Below, piece by piece: positions 16,386 through 23,984 of a stretch of 64,000 nt of DNA. The notes under the pieces were generated by a model. The model saw only the letters and a program-made list of their open reading frames with translations. It did not search any database and was not told the origin of the DNA. Each line of letters opens with the position of its first letter. Within the stretch, counting starts at the first letter, position 1. The DNA is taken from positions 62,001 through 126,000 of the forward strand of contig NZ_BSTM01000017.1 of assembly GCF_030269515.1 (NCBI RefSeq), in the 5' to 3' direction. The DNA comes from Actinomadura sp. NBRC 104412. GTDB taxonomy: Bacteria; Actinomycetota; Actinomycetes; Streptosporangiales; Streptosporangiaceae. The position numbers and the translations under genes were made by a program.

Positions 16386-17066
16386 TCACCCTCCCACGAG
16401 GCCGTTCTCGTACGCGTACACCACGGCCTGGGTGCGGTCGCGCAGCGCGAGCTTGGTGAGGACGTGGCCGACGTGGGTCTTGACGGTCTGCTCGGCCAGC
16501 ACCAGCTCGGCGGCGATCTCCGCGTTCGACAGGCCCCGCGCGATAAGGCGCAGCACGTCCAGCTCGCGCGGGGTCAGCGAGGAGGTGGCGCCGGGGCTGG
16601 GACGCTGGTGGCGCCGCCTCCGCGCGAAGTCCCCGATGAGCCGCCGGGTGATGGACGGGGCCAGCAGCGCGTCCCCCGACGCGACCACCCGCACCCCGTG
16701 GACCAGGTCGGCGGCCGAGGCGTCCTTGAGCAGGAACCCGCTGGCGCCCGCGCCCAGCGCCTCGTAGACGTACTCGTCCAGGTCGAAGGTGGTCAGCACC
16801 AGCACCTTGGGACGGAGGTCCGCGGGGTCGGCGTCCTGCGCGGGCGGCTCGCCGACCAGCTCGGCCGTGGCGGCCAGGCCGTCCATCTCCGGCATCCTGA
16901 TGTCCATCACGACGACGTCGGGATCGAGCTCGCGGGCCAGGTCGACCGCCTCGCGCCCGTTCCCGGCCTGCCCTATCACCTCGATCTCCGGGTCGGAGGA
17001 CAGCAGCGCGGCGAGCCCGTCGCGGATCATGATCTGGTCGTCGGCGATCAGCACCCTAATCGTCAC
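16386..17066 (-). CDS. Response regulator, NarL/LuxR family
   Basis: A 226-residue regulator: receiver domain with DD at 9-10, predicted phosphorylated Asp55 (VVVMDIRMPEMDG), Thr in VLVLTTFD and Lys in FLLKDAS; then a LuxR-type helix-turn-helix (LTPRELDVLRLIARGLSNAEIA) at about 163-222. An insertion of about 10 residues (VGEPPAQDADPADLRP) precedes the KVLVLTTFD strand. It lies 39 bases after its kinase. Target genes are not obvious from the surroundings. Confidence 0.95.
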   Translation of the reverse strand: MTIRVLIADDQIMIRDGLAALLSSDPEIEVIGQAGNGREAVDLARELDPDVVVMDIRMPEMDGLAATAELVGEPPAQDADPADLRPKVLVLTTFDLDEYVYEALGAGASGFLLKDASAADLVHGVRVVASGDALLAPSITRRLIGDFARRRRHQRPSPGATSSLTPRELDVLRLIARGLSNAEIAAELVLAEQTVKTHVGHVLTKLALRDRTQAVVYAYENGLVGG

Positions 17067-17105
17067 GAGAAGAACCTAACGCCTGCCGTGGACCGCGCCG
17101 TCCTC

Positions 17106-18407
17106 CTAAGGCGCGTCGGTGCCGTACGGGAGGCTCGCGGTGACCGCCCAGCCGCCCTCGGGGAGCGGCCCGGCCTCCATCGTCCCGCCCAGCATGGTGA
17201 CGCGCTCGCGCATGCCGACCAGGCCGTGCCCGCCGCCCTGCGACTCCGCCGGGGTGCTGCGCGGTCCGTCGTCGGCGACGCCCACGTCCAGCCGGTCCGC
17301 GCCGTACCGGATCTCGACGAGCACGCGGGCGCCGGGCGCGTACCGCGCCGCGTTGCTCAGCGACTCCTGGACGATCCGGTACGCCGACAGGTCGACCCCG
17401 GCGGCCAGCGGCCTGGGCACCCCGACGACGTCGACGCTCACCGCCAGGCCCGACCTGCGGGCCCCCGACACCAGGTCGTCCAGCCTGTCCAGACCCGGCT
17501 GCGGGGCGCGTTCGGCGCCCTCGTCGTCCGAGCGCAGCAGGCCCACCACGCGGCGGGTCTCGGTCAGCGCCTCCCGGGCGGCGTCCCGCACCACGTGGAA
17601 GGTGTGCCGGGCCGCCTCCGGCAGATCGGGGATCTTGTACGGGGCGGCCTCGGCCTGCATCGCGATCACCGACATGTGGTGCGCCACCACGTCGTGCAGC
17701 TCCCTGGCGATCCGGGCGCGCTCCTCCAGGACGGCCTGCCTGGCCAGGTCCTGGCGGCGCAGCTCCTCCTGCTCGCGCAGGATCGCCTCGGCGGTGCGGC
17801 GGCCGCTCACCGCGTCCCCGAACGCCAGCACCACCAGCACCAGGCCGGCCAGGATCGCGCCGAACCAGGCGGGCATGCCGAACAGCACCGCGGGCAGGAT
17901 CAGCCCGCCGATGGTGATCGCCCCGACCCCCAGCAGGGTCTCCCGGTCGCCGGCCATCGCGACGAAGAACAGGATCAGCAACTGCGCCAGGAACGCCGTG
18001 ACCGGCCACGGCCAGAACTCGCCGTGCACCTGGAGGACCCCGAGCAGCAGCCCGGCCCCGGCGATCCGCCAGGCGGCCAGCGGGCGCAGCGCGACCAGCA
18101 GCAGCGGAGCCGCCTGCAACAGGCCCAGCAGCGTGCTGGACCCGGACGGACGGTGCTCGGCCGCGATCGGGATGGCGATGGAGCCCGCGGTGAGGCCGAG
18201 CCCCAGCGCCACCAGCAGCAGGAGCACTGGGATCCGCAGCCACAGCCGTGCGGGCAGCGGGACGCCACGCGGATCGTGCGGACCCGGCACCACCGCCGAG
18301 CGCGCCCCCCGCAGCAGCCGGACATGGTCGTGGTGGTCCGCCTGGCCGCGGGCCTGCTCGTGGCGCGCCGGGTGTCCGCTTCCCGGCAGCAGGGGTGATC
18401 GGTTCAT
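17106..18407 (-). CDS. Sensor histidine kinase, HisKA_3 type
   Basis: A 433-residue kinase with an N-terminal tail (1-55), about five or six membrane segments (55-205), the phosphoacceptor motif ARELHDVVAHHMSV with predicted His238, and a C-terminal HATPase domain (IVQESLSNAARYAPGA, GGGHGLVGMRER). This is the DesK-like arrangement of actinomycete kinases paired with NarL regulators. The first 40 residues are Arg/His-rich and may not all be translated; internal starts are possible. Confidence 0.93.
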   Translation of the reverse strand: MNRSPLLPGSGHPARHEQARGQADHHDHVRLLRGARSAVVPGPHDPRGVPLPARLWLRIPVLLLLVALGLGLTAGSIAIPIAAEHRPSGSSTLLGLLQAAPLLLVALRPLAAWRIAGAGLLLGVLQVHGEFWPWPVTAFLAQLLILFFVAMAGDRETLLGVGAITIGGLILPAVLFGMPAWFGAILAGLVLVVLAFGDAVSGRRTAEAILREQEELRRQDLARQAVLEERARIARELHDVVAHHMSVIAMQAEAAPYKIPDLPEAARHTFHVVRDAAREALTETRRVVGLLRSDDEGAERAPQPGLDRLDDLVSGARRSGLAVSVDVVGVPRPLAAGVDLSAYRIVQESLSNAARYAPGARVLVEIRYGADRLDVGVADDGPRSTPAESQGGGHGLVGMRERVTMLGGTMEAGPLPEGGWAVTASLPYGTDAP

Positions 18408-18574
18408 CGCACTGTGAGCCTAAGACGCCGCACGGACCGGTGGCGTGCCCCGAAGGAGGGAGATCTTCACAGAACCCTGGGTATCAGACCCGGTCATGGC
18501 CATCGAACCGTGTTCATGGCATGGACAGGGGGGCCGTCTCGACGGGACGGCGCGGTGTGGCCGAGACTGCGGGG

Positions 18575-19210
18575 ATGACGGACGATCTCAGGCATCCGCG
18601 ATTCGCCCGCGCCTACCCACGGGTGGACGCCTCCCGCGCGAAGGTCGGCGGGGCCGCGAACCGCGACGAGCTGCTGGCCGGGGCGAGCGGGCGGGTCCTG
18701 GAACTGGGCGCAGGGCACGGCCCCAACTTCGCTCACTACCCGGCGTCGGTGACCGAGGTGGTCGCGATCGAGCCGGAGCCCACGCTGCGCGCCCTCGCCG
18801 TCTCCGCCGCCGCCTCGGCCCCGGTCCCGGTGAAGGTGCGGGCCGGGGTCGCCGAACGCCTCGACTTGGACGACGCCTCCTTCGACGTGGCCGTGGTCTC
18901 TTTGGTGTTGTGCTCGGTCCGCGACCCGGTTCGCGCCCTCGCCGAGCTGCGCCGCGTCCTGCGTCCCGGCGGGGAGCTGCGCTACTACGAGCATGTGCGG
19001 GCCACCACGCGCAGGAAGGCGGCGTTCCAAAGGTACGCCGACGTGATCTGGCCGTACGTGGCGGCGGGCTGCCACGTCTCCCGTCCCACCGGGGAGCTGA
19101 TCGCGAGCTCGGGCTTCACCGTGCGGCGCGAGCGCCGCTTCGACTTCCCGCCCTCGCGACTGCCGAACCCCGCCAAGCCGCACCTGATCGGGCTGGCCGT
19201 ACGTGACTGA
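18575..19210 (+). CDS. Class I SAM-dependent methyltransferase
   Basis: A 211-residue Methyltransf_11-type protein: SAM motif I VLELGAGHGPNF (about residues 39-50), acidic residue after strand 2 (VVAIEPEP), motif around LDDASFDVAVVSLVLCSV, and RVLRPGGELRYYEHVR. It resembles small actinomycete methyltransferases related to methyltransferase-like protein 7; the substrate is unknown. ATG 18575 was chosen on domain limits; no strong ribosome site precedes it. It is the last gene before the thrS leader. Confidence 0.9.
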   Translation: MTDDLRHPRFARAYPRVDASRAKVGGAANRDELLAGASGRVLELGAGHGPNFAHYPASVTEVVAIEPEPTLRALAVSAAASAPVPVKVRAGVAERLDLDDASFDVAVVSLVLCSVRDPVRALAELRRVLRPGGELRYYEHVRATTRRKAAFQRYADVIWPYVAAGCHVSRPTGELIASSGFTVRRERRFDFPPSRLPNPAKPHLIGLAVRD

Positions 19211-19280
19211 GCCCCTTGCTCAACGCCGCTCAGCCCCCTTTCTGAGGGAAGGTTCGCTCCCCGTCGGCTAGGATGGACGC

Positions 19281-19349
19281 ATGGCGGACATGCGCGCGTA
19301 TCGGACGACGACGCCGGGGATCTCCCGGCGCGAGCGACGCACGTCCTGA
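19281..19349 (+). CDS. Threonine-codon leader peptide upstream of thrS
   Basis: A 22-codon ORF whose middle reads RTTTP, three consecutive ACG threonine codons (19305-19313), with another Thr codon just before the end (TS, stop). It has a GGATGG-like site upstream and no coding neighbours. A run of codons for the amino acid that the next gene charges is the classic sign of ribosome-mediated attenuation. The stop lies in a small hairpin and is followed by a strong terminator-like stem at 19368-19391. Confidence 0.6.
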   Translation: MADMRAYRTTTPGISRRERRTS

Positions 19350-19391
19350 CCAGGACGGACCAGCGTGGGCCCCGGGAGCGATCCCGGGGCC
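19342..19391 (+). promoter_or_regulatory. thrS attenuator: hairpins after the leader peptide
   Basis: CGTCCT-gacc-AGGACG (19342-19357) folds over the leader stop codon. A perfect 10-bp stem GGCCCCGGGA / TCCCGGGGCC with GCGA loop follows at 19368-19391, then TTCGTCG. Stalling at the ACG triplet would change which stem forms. The structures are seen; regulation by threonyl-tRNA supply is inferred. From here to 19563 there is no other gene. Confidence 0.6.
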
Positions 19392-19563
19392 TTCGTCGTG
19401 CCGGGGCCGCCACGGGTCGCTCCTCCCGCCACCGGAACCTGACGAGAAACTGGAGCCAACCATGGGGCACGACCCGTCCGGCGGCCCGCCGGACTCGATA
19501 CCATCGAGCGTCCGCCCAGAGCCGGACCACGCCGAATCCACTTCACGATCGCGAGGAGTACCC

Positions 19564-21573
19564 GTGTCCACCGTGCCCGAGCTGCGCATCACCCTGGACG
19601 GACGCGAGCGGTCGGTGCCCGCCGGGTCGACCGCCGGCCAGGTGCTCGGGGTCGCCGGAGGCCCCGCGGGGGCGTCCCCCCAGAAGGGCGCGCGCACCGT
19701 GATCGCCGCCAGGGTCGGCGGCGACCTGCGCGACCTGGACTACCAGGTGCGCGACGGCGAGGAGGTGGAGCCGGTCGAGATCGACTCGCCGGACGGCCGG
19801 GCGATCCTGCGGCACTCGGCCGCGCACGTGCTGGCGCAGGCCGTCCAGGAGCTGTTCCCCGAGGCCAGGCTCGGCATCGGCCCGCCCGTGGAGAACGGCT
19901 TCTACTACGACTTCGACGTCCCCGAGCCGTTCACCCCCGACGACCTCAAGCGCATCGAGAAGCGGATGCGCGAGATCGTCAAGCAGGGGCAGCGGTTCTC
20001 CCGGCGCGCCGTCTCCGACGAGCAGGCGCGCGAGGAACTGGCCGGCGAGCCCTACAAGCAGGAGCTGATCGGCCTCAAGGGCGCCGCAAGCTCCGAGGAC
20101 GGCTCCGACGTCGAGGTGGGCGAGGGCGAGCTGACCATCTACGACAACCTGGACGCCAAGACCGGCGAACGGCGCTGGAAGGACCTGTGCCGCGGCCCGC
20201 ACCTGCCCACCACCCGGGACATCCCCGCGTTCAAGCTGATGCGCTCGGGCGGCGCGTACTGGCGGGGCAGCGAGAAGAACCCGCAGCTCCAGCGGATCTA
20301 CGGCACCGCCTGGGAGTCCCGCGAGAAGCAGGACGAGTACCTGAGGATGCTGGAGGAGGCCGAGAAGCGCGACCACCGCAGGCTCGGCGCCGAGCTCGAC
20401 CTGTTCTCCTTCCCGCCCGAGATCGGCAGCGGCCTGGCGGTCTTCCACCCCAAGGGCGGCATCATCCGCAAGGTCATGGAGGACTACTCGCGCCGCCGGC
20501 ACGAGGAGGCGGGGTACGAGTTCGTCAACACCCCGCACATCTCCAAGCAGAACCTGTTCGAGGTCTCCGGGCACCTCGGCTGGTACAAGGACGACATGTT
20601 CCCGCCCATGGAGCTGGACGGGGCCGACTACTACCTCAAGCCGATGAACTGCCCGATGCACAACCTGATCTACCGGGCGCGCGGGCGGTCCTACCGGGAG
20701 CTGCCGCTGCGGCTCTTCGAGTTCGGCAGCGTGTACCGGTACGAGAAGTCGGGCGTGGTGCACGGACTCACCCGGGTGCGCGGCCTGACCATGGACGACG
20801 CGCACATCTACTGCACCCGCGAGCAGATGGTCGGCGAGATCAGGAACCTGCTCACCTTCGTGCTGGACCTGCTGCGCGAGTTCGGCCTGGAGGAGTTCTA
20901 CCTGGAGCTGTCCACCAGGGACGACTCGGAGAAGTTCATCGGCTCCGACGAGTACTGGGACTGGGCGACCGAGGCCCTGCGGAAGGCCGCCGACGGGTTC
21001 GGCCTCGACCTGGTGGACGACCCGGGCGGCGCGGCGTTCTACGGCCCGAAGATCTCCGTGCAGGCCAAGGACGCCATCGGCCGCACCTGGCAGCTCTCCA
21101 CCATCCAGGTCGACCCCAACCTGCCGGAGCGGTTCGGCCTGGAGTACCAGGCCGCGGACGGCTCCCGGCAGCGGCCGGTCATGCTGCACCGGGCGCTCTT
21201 CGGGTCGATCGAGCGATTCCTCGGGGTGCTGCTGGAGCACTACGCGGGCGCGATGCCGCCGTGGCTGGCGCCCGTCCAGGCGGTCGGCATCCCGATCGGG
21301 GACGCGCACGTCCCGCACCTGGAGAAGGTCGCCTCCCTGCTGCGCGAGCGGGGCATCCGGGTGGAGGTGGACGCCTCCGCCGACCGGATGCAGAAGAAGA
21401 TCCGCAACGCGCAGAAGCAGAAGGTCCCGTACATGCTGCTGGCCGGGGACGACGACGTGGCCAAGGACGCGGTGTCGTTCCGCTACCGCAGCGGGGAGCA
21501 GAAGAACGGCGTCCCGATCGGCGAGGCCGTGGAGGAGATCGTGCAGGCGGTGCGGAGCCGCGTCCAGGTCTGA
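19564..21573 (+). CDS. thrS: Threonyl-tRNA synthetase
   Basis: A 669-residue class II synthetase that charges tRNA-Thr. Domains in order: TGS (about 1-65), second additional domain with the editing site (HSAAHVLAQAVQELFP), catalytic core with class II motifs and the zinc cysteine Cys363 in PMNCPMHN, motif 3 (MLHRALFGSIERFLGVLLEH), and the anticodon-binding domain. GTG 19564 was chosen because GAGGAG lies just upstream and the TGS domain begins at once. An in-frame ATG at 19462, also with a GGAG site, would add 34 non-conserved residues. Expression is probably attenuated by the leader at 19281-19391. Confidence 0.97.
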   Translation: MSTVPELRITLDGRERSVPAGSTAGQVLGVAGGPAGASPQKGARTVIAARVGGDLRDLDYQVRDGEEVEPVEIDSPDGRAILRHSAAHVLAQAVQELFPEARLGIGPPVENGFYYDFDVPEPFTPDDLKRIEKRMREIVKQGQRFSRRAVSDEQAREELAGEPYKQELIGLKGAASSEDGSDVEVGEGELTIYDNLDAKTGERRWKDLCRGPHLPTTRDIPAFKLMRSGGAYWRGSEKNPQLQRIYGTAWESREKQDEYLRMLEEAEKRDHRRLGAELDLFSFPPEIGSGLAVFHPKGGIIRKVMEDYSRRRHEEAGYEFVNTPHISKQNLFEVSGHLGWYKDDMFPPMELDGADYYLKPMNCPMHNLIYRARGRSYRELPLRLFEFGSVYRYEKSGVVHGLTRVRGLTMDDAHIYCTREQMVGEIRNLLTFVLDLLREFGLEEFYLELSTRDDSEKFIGSDEYWDWATEALRKAADGFGLDLVDDPGGAAFYGPKISVQAKDAIGRTWQLSTIQVDPNLPERFGLEYQAADGSRQRPVMLHRALFGSIERFLGVLLEHYAGAMPPWLAPVQAVGIPIGDAHVPHLEKVASLLRERGIRVEVDASADRMQKKIRNAQKQKVPYMLLAGDDDVAKDAVSFRYRSGEQKNGVPIGEAVEEIVQAVRSRVQV

Positions 21574-21621
21574 CCCCCTGCGGGACGCGACGGCGCGGGA
21601 GGGCGGCACGGGAGGAAGCCC

Positions 21622-21663
21622 ACGGGATGAGGCCGACGGGATGAGGCCGACGGGATGAAGCCG
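21622..21663. repeat. Three tandem 14-bp repeats with overlapping starts
   Basis: Copies of ACGGGATGAGGCCG at 21622-21635 and 21636-21649, and a third with one change at 21650-21663. ATGs at 21627 and 21641 each read MRPTG and stop on a TGA overlapping the next ATG. The third ATG (21655) opens the gene that follows. Confidence 0.9.
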
Positions 21664-22230
21664 AGGAGAAGGCTCCGGCCCAACGGTCCCGCCCTCGGCC
21701 TGATCGGCGGGTACGGCGGTTCGCTGGCGCTGGTCGCGGCCGCCGTCGTCGTCCTGCTCGTGCCGCTGTTCCGCGAGGACGGCGGCGCTCCGGACGGGAG
21801 CGCCGCGAGCGGAACGTCCCCCTCGGGGACCGCCTCGGCCGCCCCCATGCCCACGGAGCTCGCCCCCCGCGCCACGCCCTCGCGGCCCGGGGGCGGGAAC
21901 GCGCCGCAGGGCCAGGCGCGGGGCGGCGGGCCGCCGGGGCCCGAGCGGGACGATGGCACGGTCACCTGGTGCCCGGACGGCACCGCCTTCTACCGGGACG
22001 GCGGCACCGGGCTGGAGGTCACGATCAACGTGTCGGCCAGCGGCCTGGCGCGCGCCGAGGCGTCCCTGCGCGGGCGCCCGCCGGTCTCCCGGCAGGCCGG
22101 CGTGCGGCGGCCCGGCCCGTATACGTTCCGGTTCGGCGGGGTCACGGCCCGGATGGTCGAACGGGTGAAGGTCACCACGGTCTCGGTCGGCGTGGCGGTA
22201 CAGACCTGTTACGCCCGCCCGAGGGCCTGA
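21655..22230 (+). CDS. Uncharacterised single-pass membrane/secreted protein
   Basis: A 191-residue protein: basic N-terminus (MKPRRRLRP), one hydrophobic segment at about 15-40 (signal anchor), a Gly/Ser/Pro/Ala-rich linker (45-100) and a C-terminal domain of about 85 residues starting at TVTWCPDGTAFY, with two cysteines (CPDG and QTCYA) that may form a disulfide outside the cell. I do not recognise a family. The ATG is the third of three repeated ATGs in a 14-base tandem repeat. It follows thrS by 81 bases. Confidence 0.75.
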   Translation: MKPRRRLRPNGPALGLIGGYGGSLALVAAAVVVLLVPLFREDGGAPDGSAASGTSPSGTASAAPMPTELAPRATPSRPGGGNAPQGQARGGGPPGPERDDGTVTWCPDGTAFYRDGGTGLEVTINVSASGLARAEASLRGRPPVSRQAGVRRPGPYTFRFGGVTARMVERVKVTTVSVGVAVQTCYARPRA

Positions 22231-22254
22231 CCCGCCGGTAACCTGCGAAATCGC

Positions 22255-22283
22255 TTGGTATGGGCCGTCATGATGTCTAAAGT
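22255..22283 (+). promoter_or_regulatory. Candidate sigma-70 promoter
   Basis: TTGGTA (22255-22260), exactly 17 bases, TAAAGT (22278-22283), in an unusually A+T-rich patch. It points rightward where no plus-strand gene follows for about 980 bases, and a strong hairpin lies about 35 bases downstream, suggesting a short transcript. Confidence 0.4.
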
Positions 22284-22289
22284 GCTGGA

Positions 22290-22361
22290 TCTGGCGGCTC
22301 TGTACGGCCGCCGGGGTCATCGGGGTCGTTCCTTACGGGCGGGAGGGGAACGACCCCGATG
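22290..22361 (+). ncRNA. Candidate small RNA ending in a 15-bp hairpin
   Basis: From the promoter-like hexamers, transcription would begin near 22290. The RNA could form a short stem (GGCGGC, TCTGTACG loop, GCCGCC at 22296-22315) and then the perfect 15-bp terminator stem at 22318-22361. No ORF of note lies within. It is an inference from promoter plus terminator spacing; the alternative is simply a shared terminator. Confidence 0.3.
22318..22361. terminator. Perfect 15-bp stem between convergent genes
   Basis: CATCGGGGTCGTTCC (22318-22332), a 14-base loop, GGAACGACCCCGATG (22347-22361). It stands between the gene ending at 22230 and the opposing gene ending at 22401, so it can terminate in both directions. 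No U-run follows. Confidence 0.8.
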
Positions 22362-22400
22362 CGTGTCGGTGTCCGGGCCGTCCCGTGGCTAGTTGTACAG

Positions 22401-23048
22401 CTAGTCGCGGGCGGGCGCGCGCACGTCCTCGACGGTGATGTCGACGGCCGCCACGCGCAGGCCCAGCATCAGGCTGACCATCCGGGCCACGTTGCGTTTG
22501 ACCTCCTTGGCCACGTCCATGACCGCGCAGCCGTACTCGACGGCCAGCCGCAGGTCCAGGGACACCTCGTTGTCGTGCGCGGGGCTGCCCGGCGCCCCGG
22601 GCTGGCCGGACGCGGGGCCGGCGGCGCGGGCGGAGGACGCGGCCACGCCCTCCACCTCCAGCGCCGCCATCGTCGCGATCTTCTCTATCACCTGGTCCTC
22701 GATGGTGATGCGGCCCTTCACCACGGCCTCCGGCGCGGCGGCGGCCGTGGCCGGAGCGGGTGGTGGTGGCCGATCGGGCGCGGGTGCCGGAGCGGACGCG
22801 GGGGCCGGGGCGGACGCGGGGGCCGGTGCGGGTGCCGGAGCGGGCGGTGGCGCGGTGCCCGGCGGTGGCGCGGCCCCGGGCGGTGCCGCAGGGGCGGGTG
22901 ACATCACCGGGGCCGGCGCGGCCAGTGGCACGCCGCCGGTGGACGGCGTCCCGGACGACGGCATCCCGGGGTAGTAGGTCGCGGGTCTCGCCTCGGGGCG
23001 CTCCGGCTCCGCTCCGTTCGCCGGAAAGTGCTTGTCGAGGTCGGTCAT
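22401..23048 (-). CDS. Asp23/Gls24 family envelope stress response protein
   Basis: A 215-residue protein. The C-terminal half is an Asp23/Gls24 domain (VVKGRITIEDQVIEKIATMAALEVEGV, then VEYGCAVMDVAKEVKRNVARMVSLMLGLRVAAVDITVEDV). The N-terminal half is a Pro/Ala-rich low-complexity segment (about residues 45-105, APAPAP-type repeats), much longer than usual for the family. These proteins are linked to cell-envelope homeostasis; exact roles in actinomycetes are unknown. ATG 23048 (MTDLDKHFPANG) is preferred to a GTG 15 codons upstream. Confidence 0.88.
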   Translation of the reverse strand: MTDLDKHFPANGAEPERPEARPATYYPGMPSSGTPSTGGVPLAAPAPVMSPAPAAPPGAAPPPGTAPPPAPAPAPAPASAPAPASAPAPAPDRPPPPAPATAAAAPEAVVKGRITIEDQVIEKIATMAALEVEGVAASSARAAGPASGQPGAPGSPAHDNEVSLDLRLAVEYGCAVMDVAKEVKRNVARMVSLMLGLRVAAVDITVEDVRAPARD

Positions 23049-23263
23049 GTCGGCTCCCGCGGTAGATCGCCCGTCCCGTCCAGGGACACCCATGGTGGCG
23101 CAGAGAAGCGCCCGCGTCGGCCGACTCGCTCCAAGTTTATTGACTCGTCCTGATTTCTGCTGTGTGCGCGGGTCGCGGCGCCGCCGGCCTCCCCGGCTTC
23201 AAGCCGTCGCGCATCCCTCTCTATGCTGCTGGTCAGGCCGTGAACCCGAAGGAGAACGCCGCC

Positions 23264-23902
23264 TTGAGCGCAGAGCCGGAGGAGCCCGTGATGCCGCAGG
23301 CGCGCGACGACGCGCCCGCCGATCCCGCCCAGTCCCCCGTGTCCGGGCCGGGGCCCCAGGTCGAGGAGGAGCTGGGTGGCGCCGGCGTGCCCGACGACTT
23401 CCAGCGGCTGTGGACGCCGCACCGGATGGCGTACATCAAGGGGGAGGGCAAGCCCACCGGCGCGGGCGCCGACGACGGCTGCCCGTTCTGCGAGATCCCC
23501 AAGATGAGCGACGAGGACGGCCTGATCGTGGCCCGCGGCCAGTGGGTCTACTCGGTGCTCAACCTGTACCCGTACAACTCCGGGCATCTGATGGTCGTCC
23601 CGTACCGGCACGTGGCCGACTACACCGAGCTGGACGAGGCCGAGTACGGCGAGCTGGCCAGGCTGACCCGGCGCTCGCTGACCGCGCTGCGCAAGGCCAG
23701 TGGCGCGCAGGGGTTCAACGTCGGCATGAACCTCGGCCATGTGGCCGGCGCGGGCATCGCCGCGCACCTGCACCAGCACGTCGTGCCGCGCTGGGGCGGC
23801 GACACCAACTTCATGCCGGTCGTGGGCCGTACGAAGGTGCTGCCGCAGCTTCTGCGCGACACCCGGCAGATCCTGGCCGACGCCTGGCCCGCGGACGACT
23901 GA
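23264..23902 (+). CDS. HIT-family hydrolase/AP4A phosphorylase-like
   Basis: About 212 residues. The HIT motif HLHQHVVPRW (His-x-His-x-His) is the nucleotide-binding and nucleophile site; CPFCEIP near the N-terminus of the domain is a probable zinc site. The thrS-HIT-pgsA neighbourhood corresponds to Rv2613c of Mycobacterium tuberculosis, described as an AP4A phosphorylase. TTG 23264 was chosen for its AAGGAG site 9 bases upstream; GTG 23240 and ATG 23291 are alternatives. It may clear dinucleotide polyphosphates made by the synthetases nearby (inference). Confidence 0.9.
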   Translation: MSAEPEEPVMPQARDDAPADPAQSPVSGPGPQVEEELGGAGVPDDFQRLWTPHRMAYIKGEGKPTGAGADDGCPFCEIPKMSDEDGLIVARGQWVYSVLNLYPYNSGHLMVVPYRHVADYTELDEAEYGELARLTRRSLTALRKASGAQGFNVGMNLGHVAGAGIAAHLHQHVVPRWGGDTNFMPVVGRTKVLPQLLRDTRQILADAWPADD

Positions 23903-23935
23903 GCGGCGCCCCCGCGCGGGCGCCGGGCGCCGCTC
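23901..23935. terminator. 11-bp hairpin terminator after the HIT gene
   Basis: GAGCGGCGCCC (23901-23911), a 13-base GC loop, GGGCGCCGCTC (23925-23935): perfect complement starting inside the HIT stop codon. It would end HIT transcription before the opposing EF-G2 gene. Confidence 0.75.
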
Positions 23936-23946
23936 CGTCGTCTCGT

Positions 23947-23982
23947 CCTCCAGGTTTCCGGGGGCCTCCAGGTCTCCGGGGG
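23947..23982. repeat. Two tandem 18-bp repeats between convergent genes
   Basis: Two 18-base copies (23947-23964, 23965-23982) with one mismatch, immediately before the EF-G2 stop codon at 23985. They fall in the gap between convergent gene ends. No function is apparent. Confidence 0.85.
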
Positions 23983-23984
23983 GC

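Noticed and set aside
19273..19563. Extended thrS start at 19273 or 19462
   Set aside because: The extra residues cover the leader ORF and terminator stem and have no family similarity; GTG 19564 with GAGGAG begins the TGS domain. ATG 19462 remains a weak alternative.
19543..22320. 925-codon open frame opposite thrS
   Set aside because: A GC-driven shadow; no domain is recognisable, and thrS on the other strand is unmistakable.
22740..22900. GC-rich repeat array as a regulatory satellite
   Set aside because: It is the coding sequence of the Ala/Pro linker in the Asp23-family gene, in frame throughout.
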